DNA of 64,000 nucleotides. Source: Kangiella geojedonensis. Lineage in GTDB: Bacteria; Pseudomonadota; Gammaproteobacteria; Enterobacterales; Kangiellaceae. Position 1 is the first letter of the stretch. Every line of letters starts with the position of its first letter. Shown piece after piece: positions 53,101 to 62,124 of this stretch. The notes under the pieces are model-generated. The model searched no databases and had not been told where the DNA came from. It saw nothing but the letters and a program-made list of their open reading frames with translations. The DNA lies in assembly GCF_000981765.1 (NCBI RefSeq), contig NZ_CP010975.1, positions 62,001 to 126,000 of the forward strand. Reading direction: 5' to 3'. Made by a program: the position numbers and the translations under genes.

Positions 53101-54699
53101 GATTCTGAAGAGGTTATCGGCCAACCCATCAGAGAAACCGCCATTGTAAATGCGCCGGATAATTTCATTGAAGAGTTGCGTGAAGTCTTAGTGTCTGAAG
53201 GAAGCTGGAGCGGCGAACTAGAGGCGATTAGGAACAACGGTCAGGTTTATCCGATAGAGATTAATATTGATGTGGTGCGTGATGGTGATGGTAACATTAT
53301 CAACTATGTCGGGGTTTTTTCGGATATTACTTTTCGCAAAAAAGCGGAAAAAGAATTACGCCGTCTCGCAACCGTCGATCAATTAACCGGTTTACGCAAC
53401 CGAAATAGCTTTAAGCAACGATTTGAAGAGTTGTTAGCCTTATCGGGTGATTCGGATCAACATGCACTGTTATTTATAGATTTAGACAATTTTAAACGCA
53501 TTAATGATTCTCTTGGGCATGGAGTTGGTGATGAGTTACTAACCTCGGTAGCCAAAGCATTGTTAAGTATCTCGGAAGATAATAATGGCATAGTGGCGCG
53601 CTTGGGTGGTGATGAGTTTACCGTAGTATTGAGCGACGTTGATACTTGGAGTCAGCCAGCAAAATATGCGCAAGCAATTCTCGATCATTTCTCAAAACCT
53701 CTACCTTTATCGAGTGCTGAGGTGGTGGTTTCGCCTAGCATTGGAATCGTGATGTATCCCGAGAATGGTGAAAGCGCCGAAGAACTGCTGAAGAACGCCG
53801 ATATGGCGATGTATTATGCCAAGAAAAAAGGCAAGAATACTTATCAATTCTACACCCGCCAAATGAATGAGCAGGCACAGTTAAGAATTAACCTTGAAAG
53901 TGAGTTGCGCCAAGCCATTGAAAAAGATGAGTTTGTAGTCTTCTATCAGCCGAAAGTGAGCTTGGAAACCGGTAAAATTACGAGTATGGAGGCGTTGGTA
54001 CGCTGGCGTAACCCCAACCGCGGTTTGGTCATGCCGGGTGAGTTCATCCCGCTGGCGGAAGAGGCTGGCTTTATTATCCCAATCAGTCAGAAAGTGATAG
54101 AAAAGACCTGTTTACAGCTGCGTGACTGGAAGAATCGTGGCATTTACGATGGAAAAATTGCAGTTAACTTGTCTGCGGTTCAGTTTTACCATGAAAATTT
54201 GTGGGAAACGGTTAAAACAGCGCTACATATCGCTAAAATAGAAGCGACATCACTAGAGTTTGAAATTACCGAAGGTATGGTGATGGAGGACTTGGCTCAT
54301 TCGATTCAGCAGATGAAAACCCTCAAGGAAATGGGGATTAGTTTAGCCCTGGATGACTTTGGTGTGGGTTACTCTTCGCTAGGAAACTTAAAAGACTTCC
54401 CGATTGATACCTTAAAGATTGATCGATCATTTGTATGGGATCTGGAAGACTCTGAACGCGATCAAAAGCTGGTGGCTTCTATTGTGACCTTGGCTCATAA
54501 CTTAGGAATAAAGGTTGTGGCAGAGGGCGTAGAGACGGTATTACAGGTAGAAGCTCTGCGGGAAATGGAGTGTGAAGAAATCCAGGGCTATATCTTTAGT
54601 AAGCCAGTCCCTCCATGGGAAATTGAAGCGATGTTGACCAATCCGGACTATAGTTTGTTTGATATTTTGAAAGAGATGGAAGGAGAGGAAGAGGGCTAG
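50137..54699 (+). CDS. Propeller sensor with Y_Y_Y, PAS, GGDEF and EAL domains
   Basis: This 1520-residue protein starts at the ATG at 50137, behind AAAGGA. The signal peptide covers about residues 1-28. A periplasmic two-component-regulator propeller (about 30-680) has repeated DxxGxLWIGT-like blades. A Y_Y_Y domain (about 700-785, FDFSGFNYTDPWSNRFRYMLEGYDSDW) and one membrane helix (WLSPLAYTVYGFILGLVILAFSYLIW) follow. Two PAS domains (about 825-950, 955-1075) precede GGDEF (about 1080-1240, intact GGDEF in ARLGGDEFTVVL) and EAL (about 1255-1505, MEALVRW, DDFGVGYSS, AEGVET). Both catalytic domains look active, so it may switch between making and breaking c-di-GMP on a periplasmic, perhaps glycan-like, signal. 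Confidence 0.93.
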   Translation: MPKNAFILLSLLLWGWLFTSTVYSPARAQYAAAALLEGELSQSTVTSIVEDRHGFLWIGTEDGLNRFDGYSVKIYNKQNSELPSTRIKDLVIDSEGELWIATQNGLALFQQSTGKIINFYHNAQEPFSIADNFVSSLAVDDKGGVWVGTYGGPSYYDPAINGFRTLPIMKSRRVPAALSEVKDIIVDSQQRVWLVTTRGDLARFMPAVNQFIVIDNPAMQSLGLLEAMAETPEGRLWLLSPQAGLVEFDPVEQSFKQLRIEDIGLEDNELKLNSLYFDKEQRLWVGTQKKGLYTIKNKRVVDHHTYGKPGAVGSNRINVLYQDSSDILWIGSSSYLNKINPNAINFIHIDHSQSKHGSLKSDVTYSLLATSYDHLLVGSDVSGLTVLKRTYDGAEPVEVTLPPELEGKSINKLIEIGAGRHWLISEQSIWKFDELKLSFELVYQASSPRDYFLTAHYDQQFLWLGTAKGVWRLGADHSLKKYRLVDINYHRNNRINVLMPDKSGDYLWVGSDSGVYRFSKQDESFISLDNLFTDLPPQAKEVVLSLALDQDSRLWVGTFGNGLVVVDLVSQQYTVLNNAVSSLHETIYSLLQDESGTIWAGTGGGLYRIDTSDYSMSQFSMTEDQPIIEFNTGATTRDRVGNLYFGGMNGVISFNPSAYTEDDTPPKPVITDILVNNHSIIVGEAHRQRLTKPANIAEQVKIYPEDTAVSFDFSGFNYTDPWSNRFRYMLEGYDSDWIETDAKSRRVTYTNLKPGTYHFKVNAANKDGFWSEQPAEIEVKVQTLSWLSPLAYTVYGFILGLVILAFSYLIWSRMRERQSAAQQLAESEERLKLSLWGSGDELWDWQVNTGALHLSNEWPYDFPRDGIRSGYSMANSNIHPNDLPYVKQALNAHLAGKSLHFESTYRISNERGGWIWVLDRGKVVARDEHKKPLRMAGTLKNISDLKDTEQQLSMVVKSFDNISDGVWILDEDYNYIAVNKAYTKITGFDSEEVIGQPIRETAIVNAPDNFIEELREVLVSEGSWSGELEAIRNNGQVYPIEINIDVVRDGDGNIINYVGVFSDITFRKKAEKELRRLATVDQLTGLRNRNSFKQRFEELLALSGDSDQHALLFIDLDNFKRINDSLGHGVGDELLTSVAKALLSISEDNNGIVARLGGDEFTVVLSDVDTWSQPAKYAQAILDHFSKPLPLSSAEVVVSPSIGIVMYPENGESAEELLKNADMAMYYAKKKGKNTYQFYTRQMNEQAQLRINLESELRQAIEKDEFVVFYQPKVSLETGKITSMEALVRWRNPNRGLVMPGEFIPLAEEAGFIIPISQKVIEKTCLQLRDWKNRGIYDGKIAVNLSAVQFYHENLWETVKTALHIAKIEATSLEFEITEGMVMEDLAHSIQQMKTLKEMGISLALDDFGVGYSSLGNLKDFPIDTLKIDRSFVWDLEDSERDQKLVASIVTLAHNLGIKVVAEGVETVLQVEALREMECEEIQGYIFSKPVPPWEIEAMLTNPDYSLFDILKEMEGEEEG

Positions 54700-54851
54700 A
54701 TTTAAGTGAAAAGTGCTTTTCCGCGGCTAACGCCAGCAAAAGATCGTTAATTTGAGCAAAAAACGCCCAATTCATTTGATTGGCTGAGCACGGTTTGAGA
54801 CAATAAGCGCCCAAAAATTGCTGGCCTTACTCATATCTGTTAGGAGATTCG

Positions 54852-56888
54852 ATGCCCACTTCTGGTAATGACACGCCGAGTCGTTTTCAATTAGCTAATG
54901 CTATCCGTGCGCTCAGCATGGATGCCGTCCAAAAAGCCAAGTCAGGTCACCCTGGCGCCCCAATGGGGATGGCTGATATCGCTCAAGTTCTTTGGAGTGA
55001 TTTTTTAAACCATAATCCAAGTAATCCCGACTGGGTTAATCGTGACCGTTTTGTGATGTCGAATGGTCATGGCTCTATGCTGGTTTACTCGTTATTGCAC
55101 CTTACAGGGTACGACGTCAGCATTGAAGATATTAAGAATTTCAGGCAATTACACTCGAAAACCCCAGGCCACCCTGAGTATGGCTACACGCCAGGCGTTG
55201 AAACGACCACAGGTCCGTTAGGGCAAGGTATTGCTAACGCAGTGGGTTTTGCAATTGCAGAAAAAACACTGGCCGCGCAATTTAACCGTCCCGATCACGA
55301 CATTATCGACCACTTTACCTATGTTTTCATGGGGGATGGTTGCATGATGGAAGGCATTTCACACGAAGTGTGCTCACTAGCCGGTACTCTAGGTCTCGGT
55401 AAATTAATCGCATTTTGGGATGACAATGGCATTTCAATCGATGGCGAAGTTGATGGCTGGTTCTCAGACGATACACCAAAACGTTTCGAGTCTTATGGCT
55501 GGCAAGTGATCGCAGACGTTGATGGTCACGATCCTGAAGCCGTTAAAAAAGCGATTGAAGAAGCACGAGCTGATGATAGTCGCCCAACCTTAATTTGCTG
55601 TAAAACCGTGATTGGTTTTGGTTCACCAAACAAGCAGGGTAAAGAATCGTGCCATGGCGCACCCTTAGGCGATGATGAAATTGAGTTAGCGCGTAAAGAA
55701 TTGAACTGGCCGCATGCTTCCTTCGAAATTCCAGAAGATATTGCAGCAGCTTGGAATAAACGTGATATGGGGAAGCAGCTTGAAAGCGACTGGGATCAGA
55801 AGTTTGTTGCTTACACGGAAGCACATCCTGAGTTAGCGGCTGAATTAAAGCGCCGTTTAGATAAGCGCCTTCCGGACAACTTTGCAGAAGAAGCGGACAA
55901 GTATATTAAACAACTGCAAGAGCAAGGCCAAACGGTTGCAAGCCGTAAAGCGTCACAAATGGCGTTAAACGCTTACGCACCTTTATTGCCTGAAATGTTG
56001 GGCGGTTCTGCGGATTTGGCAGGTTCTAACCTAACGATTAATGAGCAGTCAAAAGGCATTACGGCGAAAGACGCTAGCGGTAACTATTTATATTACGGTG
56101 TTCGTGAGTTTGGTATGTGCGCCATCATGAACGGTATGGCGTTGCACGGCGGATTATTACCGTATGGTGGTACCTTCCTAATCTTTATGGAGTATGCACG
56201 CAATGCAGTGCGTATGGCTTCTTTAATGAAGCAACAGGCGATTTACGTGTTCACTCACGACTCCATCGGCTTGGGCGAAGATGGCCCAACACACCAACCT
56301 ATCGAACAGTTAGCAAACTTACGTACGACACCAAATTGTTCGGTATGGCGTCCATGTGATGCAGTCGAAACAGCGGTTGCTTGGAAATCAGCTATTGAAC
56401 GTCAAGATGGGCCGACAGCGCTCAGTTTAAGTCGCCAAGGCTTACCGCATCAAGAACGTAATGAGCAGCAATTAGCCGATGTTGCTAAAGGTGCTTACGT
56501 TTTAGTCGATAGCGATGAAAAGCCTGAGTTAATTTTGATTGCTACAGGTTCTGAAGTGAGCTTAGCGGTCGAAGTCGCAGAAAAATTAAAGGCGAAGGGC
56601 AAGCAAATTCGCGTGGTATCGATGCCATCAACGGATACGTTTGACGCCCAAGATGCGAGTTACAAAGAAAGCGTATTACCAGCAGACGTTCCGGCTCGTA
56701 TCGCGATTGAAGCTGCGATTGCAGATTACTGGTACAAGTATGTTGGCCTTGAAGGTCAAATCGTTGGCATGACAAGCTTCGGTGAGTCAGCGCCAGCAGG
56801 TGATTTATTTGAGCATTTCGGTTTTACAGTGGAGAACGTTCTAGCTGTAGCTGAAGACATGTTAGATGAAGGTGGCTTACTGGATTAA
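54852..56888 (+). CDS. tkt: Transketolase
   Basis: This 678-residue thiamine-diphosphate enzyme belongs to the non-oxidative pentose phosphate pathway. Motifs: [44 protein letters not shown], the cofactor motif [32 protein letters not shown], the phosphate-binding RKASQMAL, and the pyrimidine-domain [26 protein letters not shown]. It starts the tkt-gap-pgk-fba set. SD GGAGA lies before the ATG. Gaps of 105, 229 and 75 bp separate the set, so each gene may have its own promoter. Confidence 0.97.
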   Translation: MPTSGNDTPSRFQLANAIRALSMDAVQKAKSGHPGAPMGMADIAQVLWSDFLNHNPSNPDWVNRDRFVMSNGHGSMLVYSLLHLTGYDVSIEDIKNFRQLHSKTPGHPEYGYTPGVETTTGPLGQGIANAVGFAIAEKTLAAQFNRPDHDIIDHFTYVFMGDGCMMEGISHEVCSLAGTLGLGKLIAFWDDNGISIDGEVDGWFSDDTPKRFESYGWQVIADVDGHDPEAVKKAIEEARADDSRPTLICCKTVIGFGSPNKQGKESCHGAPLGDDEIELARKELNWPHASFEIPEDIAAAWNKRDMGKQLESDWDQKFVAYTEAHPELAAELKRRLDKRLPDNFAEEADKYIKQLQEQGQTVASRKASQMALNAYAPLLPEMLGGSADLAGSNLTINEQSKGITAKDASGNYLYYGVREFGMCAIMNGMALHGGLLPYGGTFLIFMEYARNAVRMASLMKQQAIYVFTHDSIGLGEDGPTHQPIEQLANLRTTPNCSVWRPCDAVETAVAWKSAIERQDGPTALSLSRQGLPHQERNEQQLADVAKGAYVLVDSDEKPELILIATGSEVSLAVEVAEKLKAKGKQIRVVSMPSTDTFDAQDASYKESVLPADVPARIAIEAAIADYWYKYVGLEGQIVGMTSFGESAPAGDLFEHFGFTVENVLAVAEDMLDEGGLLD

Positions 56889-56993
56889 TCATAACGAGTC
56901 GGGAGGCACCCATGACATCGAAATGTGCATGGAGCTGACTTGCTGAGCGTGATTACAAAATAAGCCCTAAACGGAAAAGATTTGGAGAATCAA

Positions 56994-57995
56994 ATGACAG
57001 TTAAAGTAGCAATTAATGGTTATGGTCGGATTGGTCGTACAGCGTTACGCGCAATTTATGAGCACGGTTACCGTGACCGCATCGAAGTTGTGGCGATCAA
57101 CTCTTCACACCCAGCTGAAACAACGAAGCACTTAACAAAGTATGACACGACTCACGGTCGTTTTAATGCTGACGTTTCTACAGACGGTGACCACCTAATC
57201 GTTAATGGCGACAAAATCAAATTGTACGCTGAGCGTAATCCTGAGCTAATTCCTTGGGGCGACCAAGACGTTGACGTGGTATTCGAATGTACTGGCGTAT
57301 TTAAAGACCAAGCAGGTGCTTCTAAGCACTTCAAGGGCGGTGCAAAGAAAGTATTGATTTCAGCGCCAGGCGCTGCAGACGTAGACGCGACAGTAGTTTT
57401 CGGCGTTAACGATGACATCTTAAAGCCAGAGCATAAAGTGGTATCAAACGCTTCGTGTACGACTAACTGCCTAGCGCCACTAGCAAAAGTATTAAACGAC
57501 ACAGTCGGCATCAAGTCAGGTCTAGTGAACACAATTCACGCCTACACTAACGATCAGAAATTGATTGATAACCAACACTCTGACTTGCGTCGTGCACGTG
57601 CCGCAGCACAAAGCATCATCCCAACAAAAACAGGCGCAGCTAAAGCGGTAGGTTTAGTGCTTCCTGAGTTGAACGGTAAGATGGACGGTTTCGCCATGCG
57701 CGTACCAACGATCAATGTTTCTTGTGTTGACTTAACGTTCACAGCAGGTCGCGATACGACGGCTGAAGAAATTAATGAAATCGTTAAGAAGGCAGCAGAC
57801 GGTCACGTTCTTGATTACAACGACGAGCCACTAGTGTCTATCGACTTTAACCACAGCCCAGCGTCTTCAACGTTCGACGCAGGCCAAACTCGTGTTATGG
57901 ACGGTAACTTGGTTAAAGTGGTTACTTGGTACGATAACGAGTGGGGTTTTTCGAACCGTATGCTAGATGTCGCTATCAAAATGATGAGTGTTTAA
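56994..57995 (+). CDS. gap: Type I glyceraldehyde-3-phosphate dehydrogenase
   Basis: The ATG at 56994 behind GGAGA gives 333 residues. The catalytic Cys is in [20 protein letters not shown], the His in [52 protein letters not shown] and [16 protein letters not shown] are typical. After the Rossmann motif [14 protein letters not shown], the strand end reads [20 protein letters not shown]. The NAD-specifying Asp (AIND) is replaced by Ser, as in GapB-type enzymes that accept NADP. An erythrose-4-phosphate dehydrogenase role is possible but the sequence looks like GAPDH. The stop codon lies inside a large inverted repeat. Confidence 0.93.
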   Translation: MTVKVAINGYGRIGRTALRAIYEHGYRDRIEVVAINSSHPAETTKHLTKYDTTHGRFNADVSTDGDHLIVNGDKIKLYAERNPELIPWGDQDVDVVFECTGVFKDQAGASKHFKGGAKKVLISAPGAADVDATVVFGVNDDILKPEHKVVSNASCTTNCLAPLAKVLNDTVGIKSGLVNTIHAYTNDQKLIDNQHSDLRRARAAAQSIIPTKTGAAKAVGLVLPELNGKMDGFAMRVPTINVSCVDLTFTAGRDTTAEEINEIVKKAADGHVLDYNDEPLVSIDFNHSPASSTFDAGQTRVMDGNLVKVVTWYDNEWGFSNRMLDVAIKMMSV

Positions 57996-58119
57996 GTTAC
58001 CTTTTTGTTTTTATGCTTTGTTATCTGCTATTTTTTCGTGCTTATGTACTGTAGTACACGCACCCTGCAAAAATAGCAGATGCCTCGCCTAAAGAACAAA
58101 AATCCTAACTTAAATACAC
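57988..58119. repeat. 132-bp nested inverted repeat between gap and pgk
   Basis: The two ends pair with each other: GTGTTTAAGTTA (57988-57999) with TAACTTAAATACAC (58106-58119, 2-nt bulge), TTTTTGTT (58002-58009) with AACAAAAA (58095-58102), ATCTGCTATTTTT (58023-58035) with AAAAATAGCAGAT (58069-58081, 13 perfect bp), and GTGC/GCAC around GTACTGTAGTAC. The left end supplies the gap stop codon. It looks like a miniature inverted-repeat element or a large 3' hairpin. No coding content. Confidence 0.7.
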
Positions 58120-58224
58120 TAAGTGTAAAGATGTTAGTTGGTATAGTGAAAACAAAAGGCTTTTTTCGGAAAGTCTTTTGCGTTTTTTAGATTATAGAAA
58201 TACTTTGAATAAAGGTTCTAAAAC

Positions 58225-59400
58225 ATGAACGTTTTGAGAATGTCTGATTTAGATCTAAAAGGTAAGCGAGTACTGATTCGTGAAGATCTGAATGTTCCGG
58301 TTAAAGATGGCAAGATTACAAGTGATGTTAGAATCCAGGCGTCGTTGCCAACGATTAAATTAGCGTTGGAGAAAGGCGCTAAAGTCATGGTGATGTCACA
58401 TCGCGGTCGCCCGACTGAAGGTGTGTTAACAGAAAAAGATTCGATGCAGTTAATCGCTGACTATTTGGATGATTTACTCGATGCCCCAGTACGCCTAGTT
58501 AGTGAATACCTTGATGGTGTTGATATTGAGCAAGGCGAAGTCGTTGTTTTTGAAAACGTTCGTTGTAACGTTGGTGAAAAAGCCAATGATGAACGCCTGT
58601 CTAAAATGTACGCAGAACTTTGCGATGTTTTTGTTAATGATGCATTCGGTACAGCGCATCGTGCTCAAGCCTCGACTCATGGCGTAGCTAAGTTTGCACC
58701 AATTGCTTGTGCCGGGCCTTTACTCGCTGGCGAATTAGAAGCATTAGGTAAAGCTTTGGATAATCCAGCACGTCCAATGGTAGCAATTGTTGGTGGTTCA
58801 AAAGTATCAACCAAGCTGACCGTTTTGGAATCGCTTTCAACCGTGGTTGATCAGTTGATCGTCGGTGGCGGAATCGCTAATACGTTTATAGCTGCGACTG
58901 ATAAGCCGGTGGGTAAGTCTTTGTGTGAAGAAGACTTGATCCCTGAAGCAAAGCGTTTAATTGAACAAGCGCACGCTAAAGGCGGCGAAATTCCGGTACC
59001 AGTAGATGTGGTTACGGGGAAAGAGTTTGCCGAAGACGCGGCGGCCGAAACTAAGTCGGTGGACGAAGTGGCAGAAGACGATATGATCTTTGATATTGGG
59101 CCACAATCTGCAGAGCATTTAGCCGAAGTATTAAAAGACGCAAAAACTATTGTGTGGAATGGCCCGGTAGGGGTTTTTGAGTTTGATCAGTTTGGTGCTG
59201 GCACCGAGGCGATTTCAAAAGCCATTGCTGAAAGTGATGCCTTTTCAATTGCAGGTGGTGGCGATACGTTAGCGGCGGTTGATAAATACGGCATCAAAGA
59301 TAAAGTGTCGTACATTTCGACGGGTGGCGGTGCTTTCTTGGAATTTTTAGAAGGCAAAGAGTTACCAGCAGTAGCAATTCTAGAAGAGCGCGCCAAGTAG
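58225..59400 (+). CDS. pgk: Phosphoglycerate kinase
   Basis: This 391-residue protein interconverts 1,3-bisphosphoglycerate and 3-phosphoglycerate with ATP. Motifs: [118 protein letters not shown] and the hinge [17 protein letters not shown]. The upstream 229 bp holds the inverted repeat and AT-rich sequence, with a poor A/T-rich hairpin near 58155. Confidence 0.97.
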   Translation: MNVLRMSDLDLKGKRVLIREDLNVPVKDGKITSDVRIQASLPTIKLALEKGAKVMVMSHRGRPTEGVLTEKDSMQLIADYLDDLLDAPVRLVSEYLDGVDIEQGEVVVFENVRCNVGEKANDERLSKMYAELCDVFVNDAFGTAHRAQASTHGVAKFAPIACAGPLLAGELEALGKALDNPARPMVAIVGGSKVSTKLTVLESLSTVVDQLIVGGGIANTFIAATDKPVGKSLCEEDLIPEAKRLIEQAHAKGGEIPVPVDVVTGKEFAEDAAAETKSVDEVAEDDMIFDIGPQSAEHLAEVLKDAKTIVWNGPVGVFEFDQFGAGTEAISKAIAESDAFSIAGGGDTLAAVDKYGIKDKVSYISTGGGAFLEFLEGKELPAVAILEERAK

Positions 59401-59475
59401 CTTTTTGAAATTACTAGCTGGCAGAGCGTGAAGAATTTAAATATTAAACAGTTAAGAGTTTAAGAGGATAACAAG

Positions 59476-60540
59476 ATGGCATTAATTACATTACGCCAAT
59501 TACTGGATCATGCAGCAGAAAATGATTACGGTATTCCGGCATTTAACGTGAATAACCTTGAGCAAATGCGTGCTGTGATGCAGGCTGCGGATGAAACTGA
59601 TAGTCCTGTTATCGTTCAAGCGTCAGCAGGTGCTCGTAAATATGCAGGTTCAAATTTCTTACGTCATCTGATTTTAGCGGCGATAGAAGAATTCCCGCAT
59701 ATTCCAGTGTGTATGCACCAAGACCACGGTGCTTCTCCAGCGATTTGTCAGCAGTCGATTCAATTAGGCTTCTCATCAGTTATGATGGATGGTTCACTTG
59801 AGGAAGACATGAAAACGCCAGCGAGTTACGAATATAACGCTCGTGTAACCAAGTTAGCAGTGGATATGGCACATGCTTGCGGTGTGTCAGTTGAAGGTGA
59901 GCTGGGTTGTCTGGGTTCATTAGAAACGGGCATGGCTGGCGAAGAAGATGGTTCTGGCGCTGAAGGTGTTCTAAGCAAAGAGCAACTATTAACGGATCCA
60001 GAAGAAGCGGCACAATTTGTGAAAGATACGGGCGTTGATGCGCTTGCTATCGCTATCGGTACTTCCCACGGCGCTTACAAATTTACGCGTCCACCAACAG
60101 GTGATGTGTTGTCTTTAAAGCGTGTTAAAGAAATTCACGAGCGTATTCCTGACACGCACCTTGTAATGCATGGTTCTTCGTCAGTACCACAAGATTGGTT
60201 ATCAGTAGTGAATGAGTATGGTGGTGATTTGGGCGAAACTTACGGTGTGCCGGTTGAAGAAATTCAAGAAGGCATTAAGCATGGTGTTCGTAAAGTCAAC
60301 ATCGATACAGATTTACGCTTAGCAGCGACAGGCGCGGTGCGTAAGTTCTTGAAGCATAACCCAAAAGAATTCGACCCTCGTAAATATAACCGCGCAGCAC
60401 AAGACGCGATGCAAGCGATTTGTAAAGCACGTTACGAGGCGTTTGGTACAGCGGGTAACGCTGGTAAGATCAAACCAATCAACATGGAACAGATGGCGAT
60501 TGACTATAAAGCGGGAAAACTAGATCCTCGCGTTAAGTAA
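59476..60540 (+). CDS. fba: Class II fructose-bisphosphate aldolase (Calvin subtype)
   Basis: This 354-residue zinc-dependent aldolase splits fructose-1,6-bisphosphate. Zinc ligands and active site: [33 protein letters not shown], the Glu in [43 protein letters not shown] and [23 protein letters not shown]. The length and NIDTDLRLA point to the class IIB/Calvin-cycle type, which can also act on sedoheptulose-1,7-bisphosphate, fitting the neighbouring tkt. No pyk gene lies between pgk and fba, unlike in many relatives. A good terminator follows. Confidence 0.96.
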   Translation: MALITLRQLLDHAAENDYGIPAFNVNNLEQMRAVMQAADETDSPVIVQASAGARKYAGSNFLRHLILAAIEEFPHIPVCMHQDHGASPAICQQSIQLGFSSVMMDGSLEEDMKTPASYEYNARVTKLAVDMAHACGVSVEGELGCLGSLETGMAGEEDGSGAEGVLSKEQLLTDPEEAAQFVKDTGVDALAIAIGTSHGAYKFTRPPTGDVLSLKRVKEIHERIPDTHLVMHGSSSVPQDWLSVVNEYGGDLGETYGVPVEEIQEGIKHGVRKVNIDTDLRLAATGAVRKFLKHNPKEFDPRKYNRAAQDAMQAICKARYEAFGTAGNAGKIKPINMEQMAIDYKAGKLDPRVK

Positions 60541-60557
60541 TCGTATTGTCGATGTTC

Positions 60558-60587
60558 TAAAAGGCCAGCAATTTGCTGGCCTTTTTT
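60558..60587 (+). terminator. Rho-independent terminator of fba
   Basis: AAAAGGCCAGC-AATTT-GCTGGCCTTTT with T run. Confidence 0.92.
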
Positions 60588-60731
60588 ATTATCTGAACTA
60601 AGCAAAACATAACAATAAAGAAAAGCACACCTTATTTGTCGTTTTTTACGTGACCCACACCATAGTATGCATAAATAATTCTGGTGAATATTTAATCAGC
60701 TGATATCTTACTTAGCGCTCTGGAGGGAGTA

Positions 60732-60758
60732 ATGGGAAGCTTGTATCTATGGGGGTAG
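60732..60758 (+). CDS. Possible 8-codon leader ORF (MGSLYLWG)
   Basis: The ATG at 60732 follows a near-perfect Shine-Dalgarno GGAGGGAG (60722-60729) and encodes MGSLYLWG, stopping 2 bp before the response-regulator ATG at 60761. It could promote translation of the next gene by termination-reinitiation. It may instead be chance. Confidence 0.3.
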   Translation: MGSLYLWG

Positions 60759-60760
60759 AT

Positions 60761-62074
60761 ATGTCTAAGAAAGCATTAATTGTGGATGATTCTAGAACGG
60801 CGTTTATGGTTCTAGCGCGCGTTTTATCAAACTATGATATTCAAAGTATTCATGCTAAGTCAGGCGACGAAGCTATAGTTTACCTTAAGGATAATGTGGT
60901 GGACGTTATCTTTTTGGATCAGGCGATGCCAGGGAAAGATGGATTTGAAACTATCAAGGAGTTGAAGGAAAGCTCTAAAACCGATGATATTCCTGTCATG
61001 ATGTTTACTGCGAGAAGCGGTGAGAAATACCATCAAGAAGTTAAAGCACTAGGTGCCGTAGGGGTTTTGCCAAAAGAGCTTTCTTCTGAAGAAGTGGAAG
61101 AGGCTTTGTTAAAACTTAACCTGTGGGGTGCTATTTCGGGGAATGTGTCTGCTGAACAAGTTGAGAACGATATTCTCCAACCAACTGCAGACGAAAAGTT
61201 ACGTGTGTGGTTGGAGTCTTTTCTGGAAAATGAATTTTCACCCCAGCTGTCCAATAAAGTGCGTAAAGCCACTGATGATTTGCGCCGAGACACTATTCAT
61301 TACGGCAAACGGATGTTGGATGAGATTGCTAAAAGCGACAAACAGCAACAGGTTTTGCAAGAAGTCAAAGGTCAAACGGATTACCTAAAACAACTATTTA
61401 CCACATCGTTTAAGCAGTATCGATTCATTAGTACGGTTTTTATTGTACTGCTATTCGTTTTAACGGCAGGGATTATTTGGCTATTATACCAAACGACTTC
61501 TCTAGCAGCTGAGCAGTGGCGTTTACAGCAAAAAATTGCAGAGCTCTCAGTAGAAAGTGCCGCTGGTGAAAAACGCTTGAGTAATAAAATCGATCAACAG
61601 TCATTAGCGGTAGAAAACTTAGTGGCTGAAAAAAACAATGCCGACAATGAGAGTACTCTTGAGACACACAATAGCGGAATTTATAGTGAGCAGGGAATAG
61701 TCGGTAAATTGATTAGTATTGAAGCTGAGGGCAACCGATTAACCGCAAAGAGTGCCTACGGGTATTTATTTATGATAACCCCACAAGGAAGAGTAGCTGA
61801 TAATAATATCAAGCGTTACTACATTGAACCAGGCTGTAATGGTGCCGTGTATGCTAATGCAGTTCCTGGGGTAGTGCTAAAGGTGGGGCAAAATACTTTA
61901 GGTTATACTGAGTTACAAGGATACGCCTTAGTTCAGAAGCCACTAAGCTGGATGGATAATACCAATCAATGCCATGAATATAAAAACGACAAAGAGATTG
62001 TGCTAAGGCAACTGGTTGAAAATGATGAAAGAATCACTGGCGTTACTGATACGGTGTACTTTCAGCTAAATTAA
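60761..62074 (+). CDS. Response regulator receiver fused to membrane/periplasmic domain
   Basis: This 437-residue protein has an N-terminal receiver (residues 1-118, KALIVDDSRTAFMVLARVL, phospho-Asp in DVIFLDQAMPGKDGFE, FTARSGEKYH, and Lys in LPKELS). An amphipathic region (about 135-215) and one membrane helix (FISTVFIVLLFVLTAGIIWLLY, about 222-244) follow. After a coiled coil comes a C-terminal beta-rich domain (about 300-437, MITPQGRVADNN to DTVYFQLN) placed in the periplasm. A receiver on a membrane anchor with no DNA-binding or enzymatic output is unusual. The ATG at 60761 is chosen; an ATG at 60749 would add four residues. Confidence 0.8.
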   Translation: MSKKALIVDDSRTAFMVLARVLSNYDIQSIHAKSGDEAIVYLKDNVVDVIFLDQAMPGKDGFETIKELKESSKTDDIPVMMFTARSGEKYHQEVKALGAVGVLPKELSSEEVEEALLKLNLWGAISGNVSAEQVENDILQPTADEKLRVWLESFLENEFSPQLSNKVRKATDDLRRDTIHYGKRMLDEIAKSDKQQQVLQEVKGQTDYLKQLFTTSFKQYRFISTVFIVLLFVLTAGIIWLLYQTTSLAAEQWRLQQKIAELSVESAAGEKRLSNKIDQQSLAVENLVAEKNNADNESTLETHNSGIYSEQGIVGKLISIEAEGNRLTAKSAYGYLFMITPQGRVADNNIKRYYIEPGCNGAVYANAVPGVVLKVGQNTLGYTELQGYALVQKPLSWMDNTNQCHEYKNDKEIVLRQLVENDERITGVTDTVYFQLN

Positions 62075-62124
62075 GGAACGTTAAATAAAGATGCCGCTAC
62101 CTGAGCGAGTAGCGGCAAAGATAT

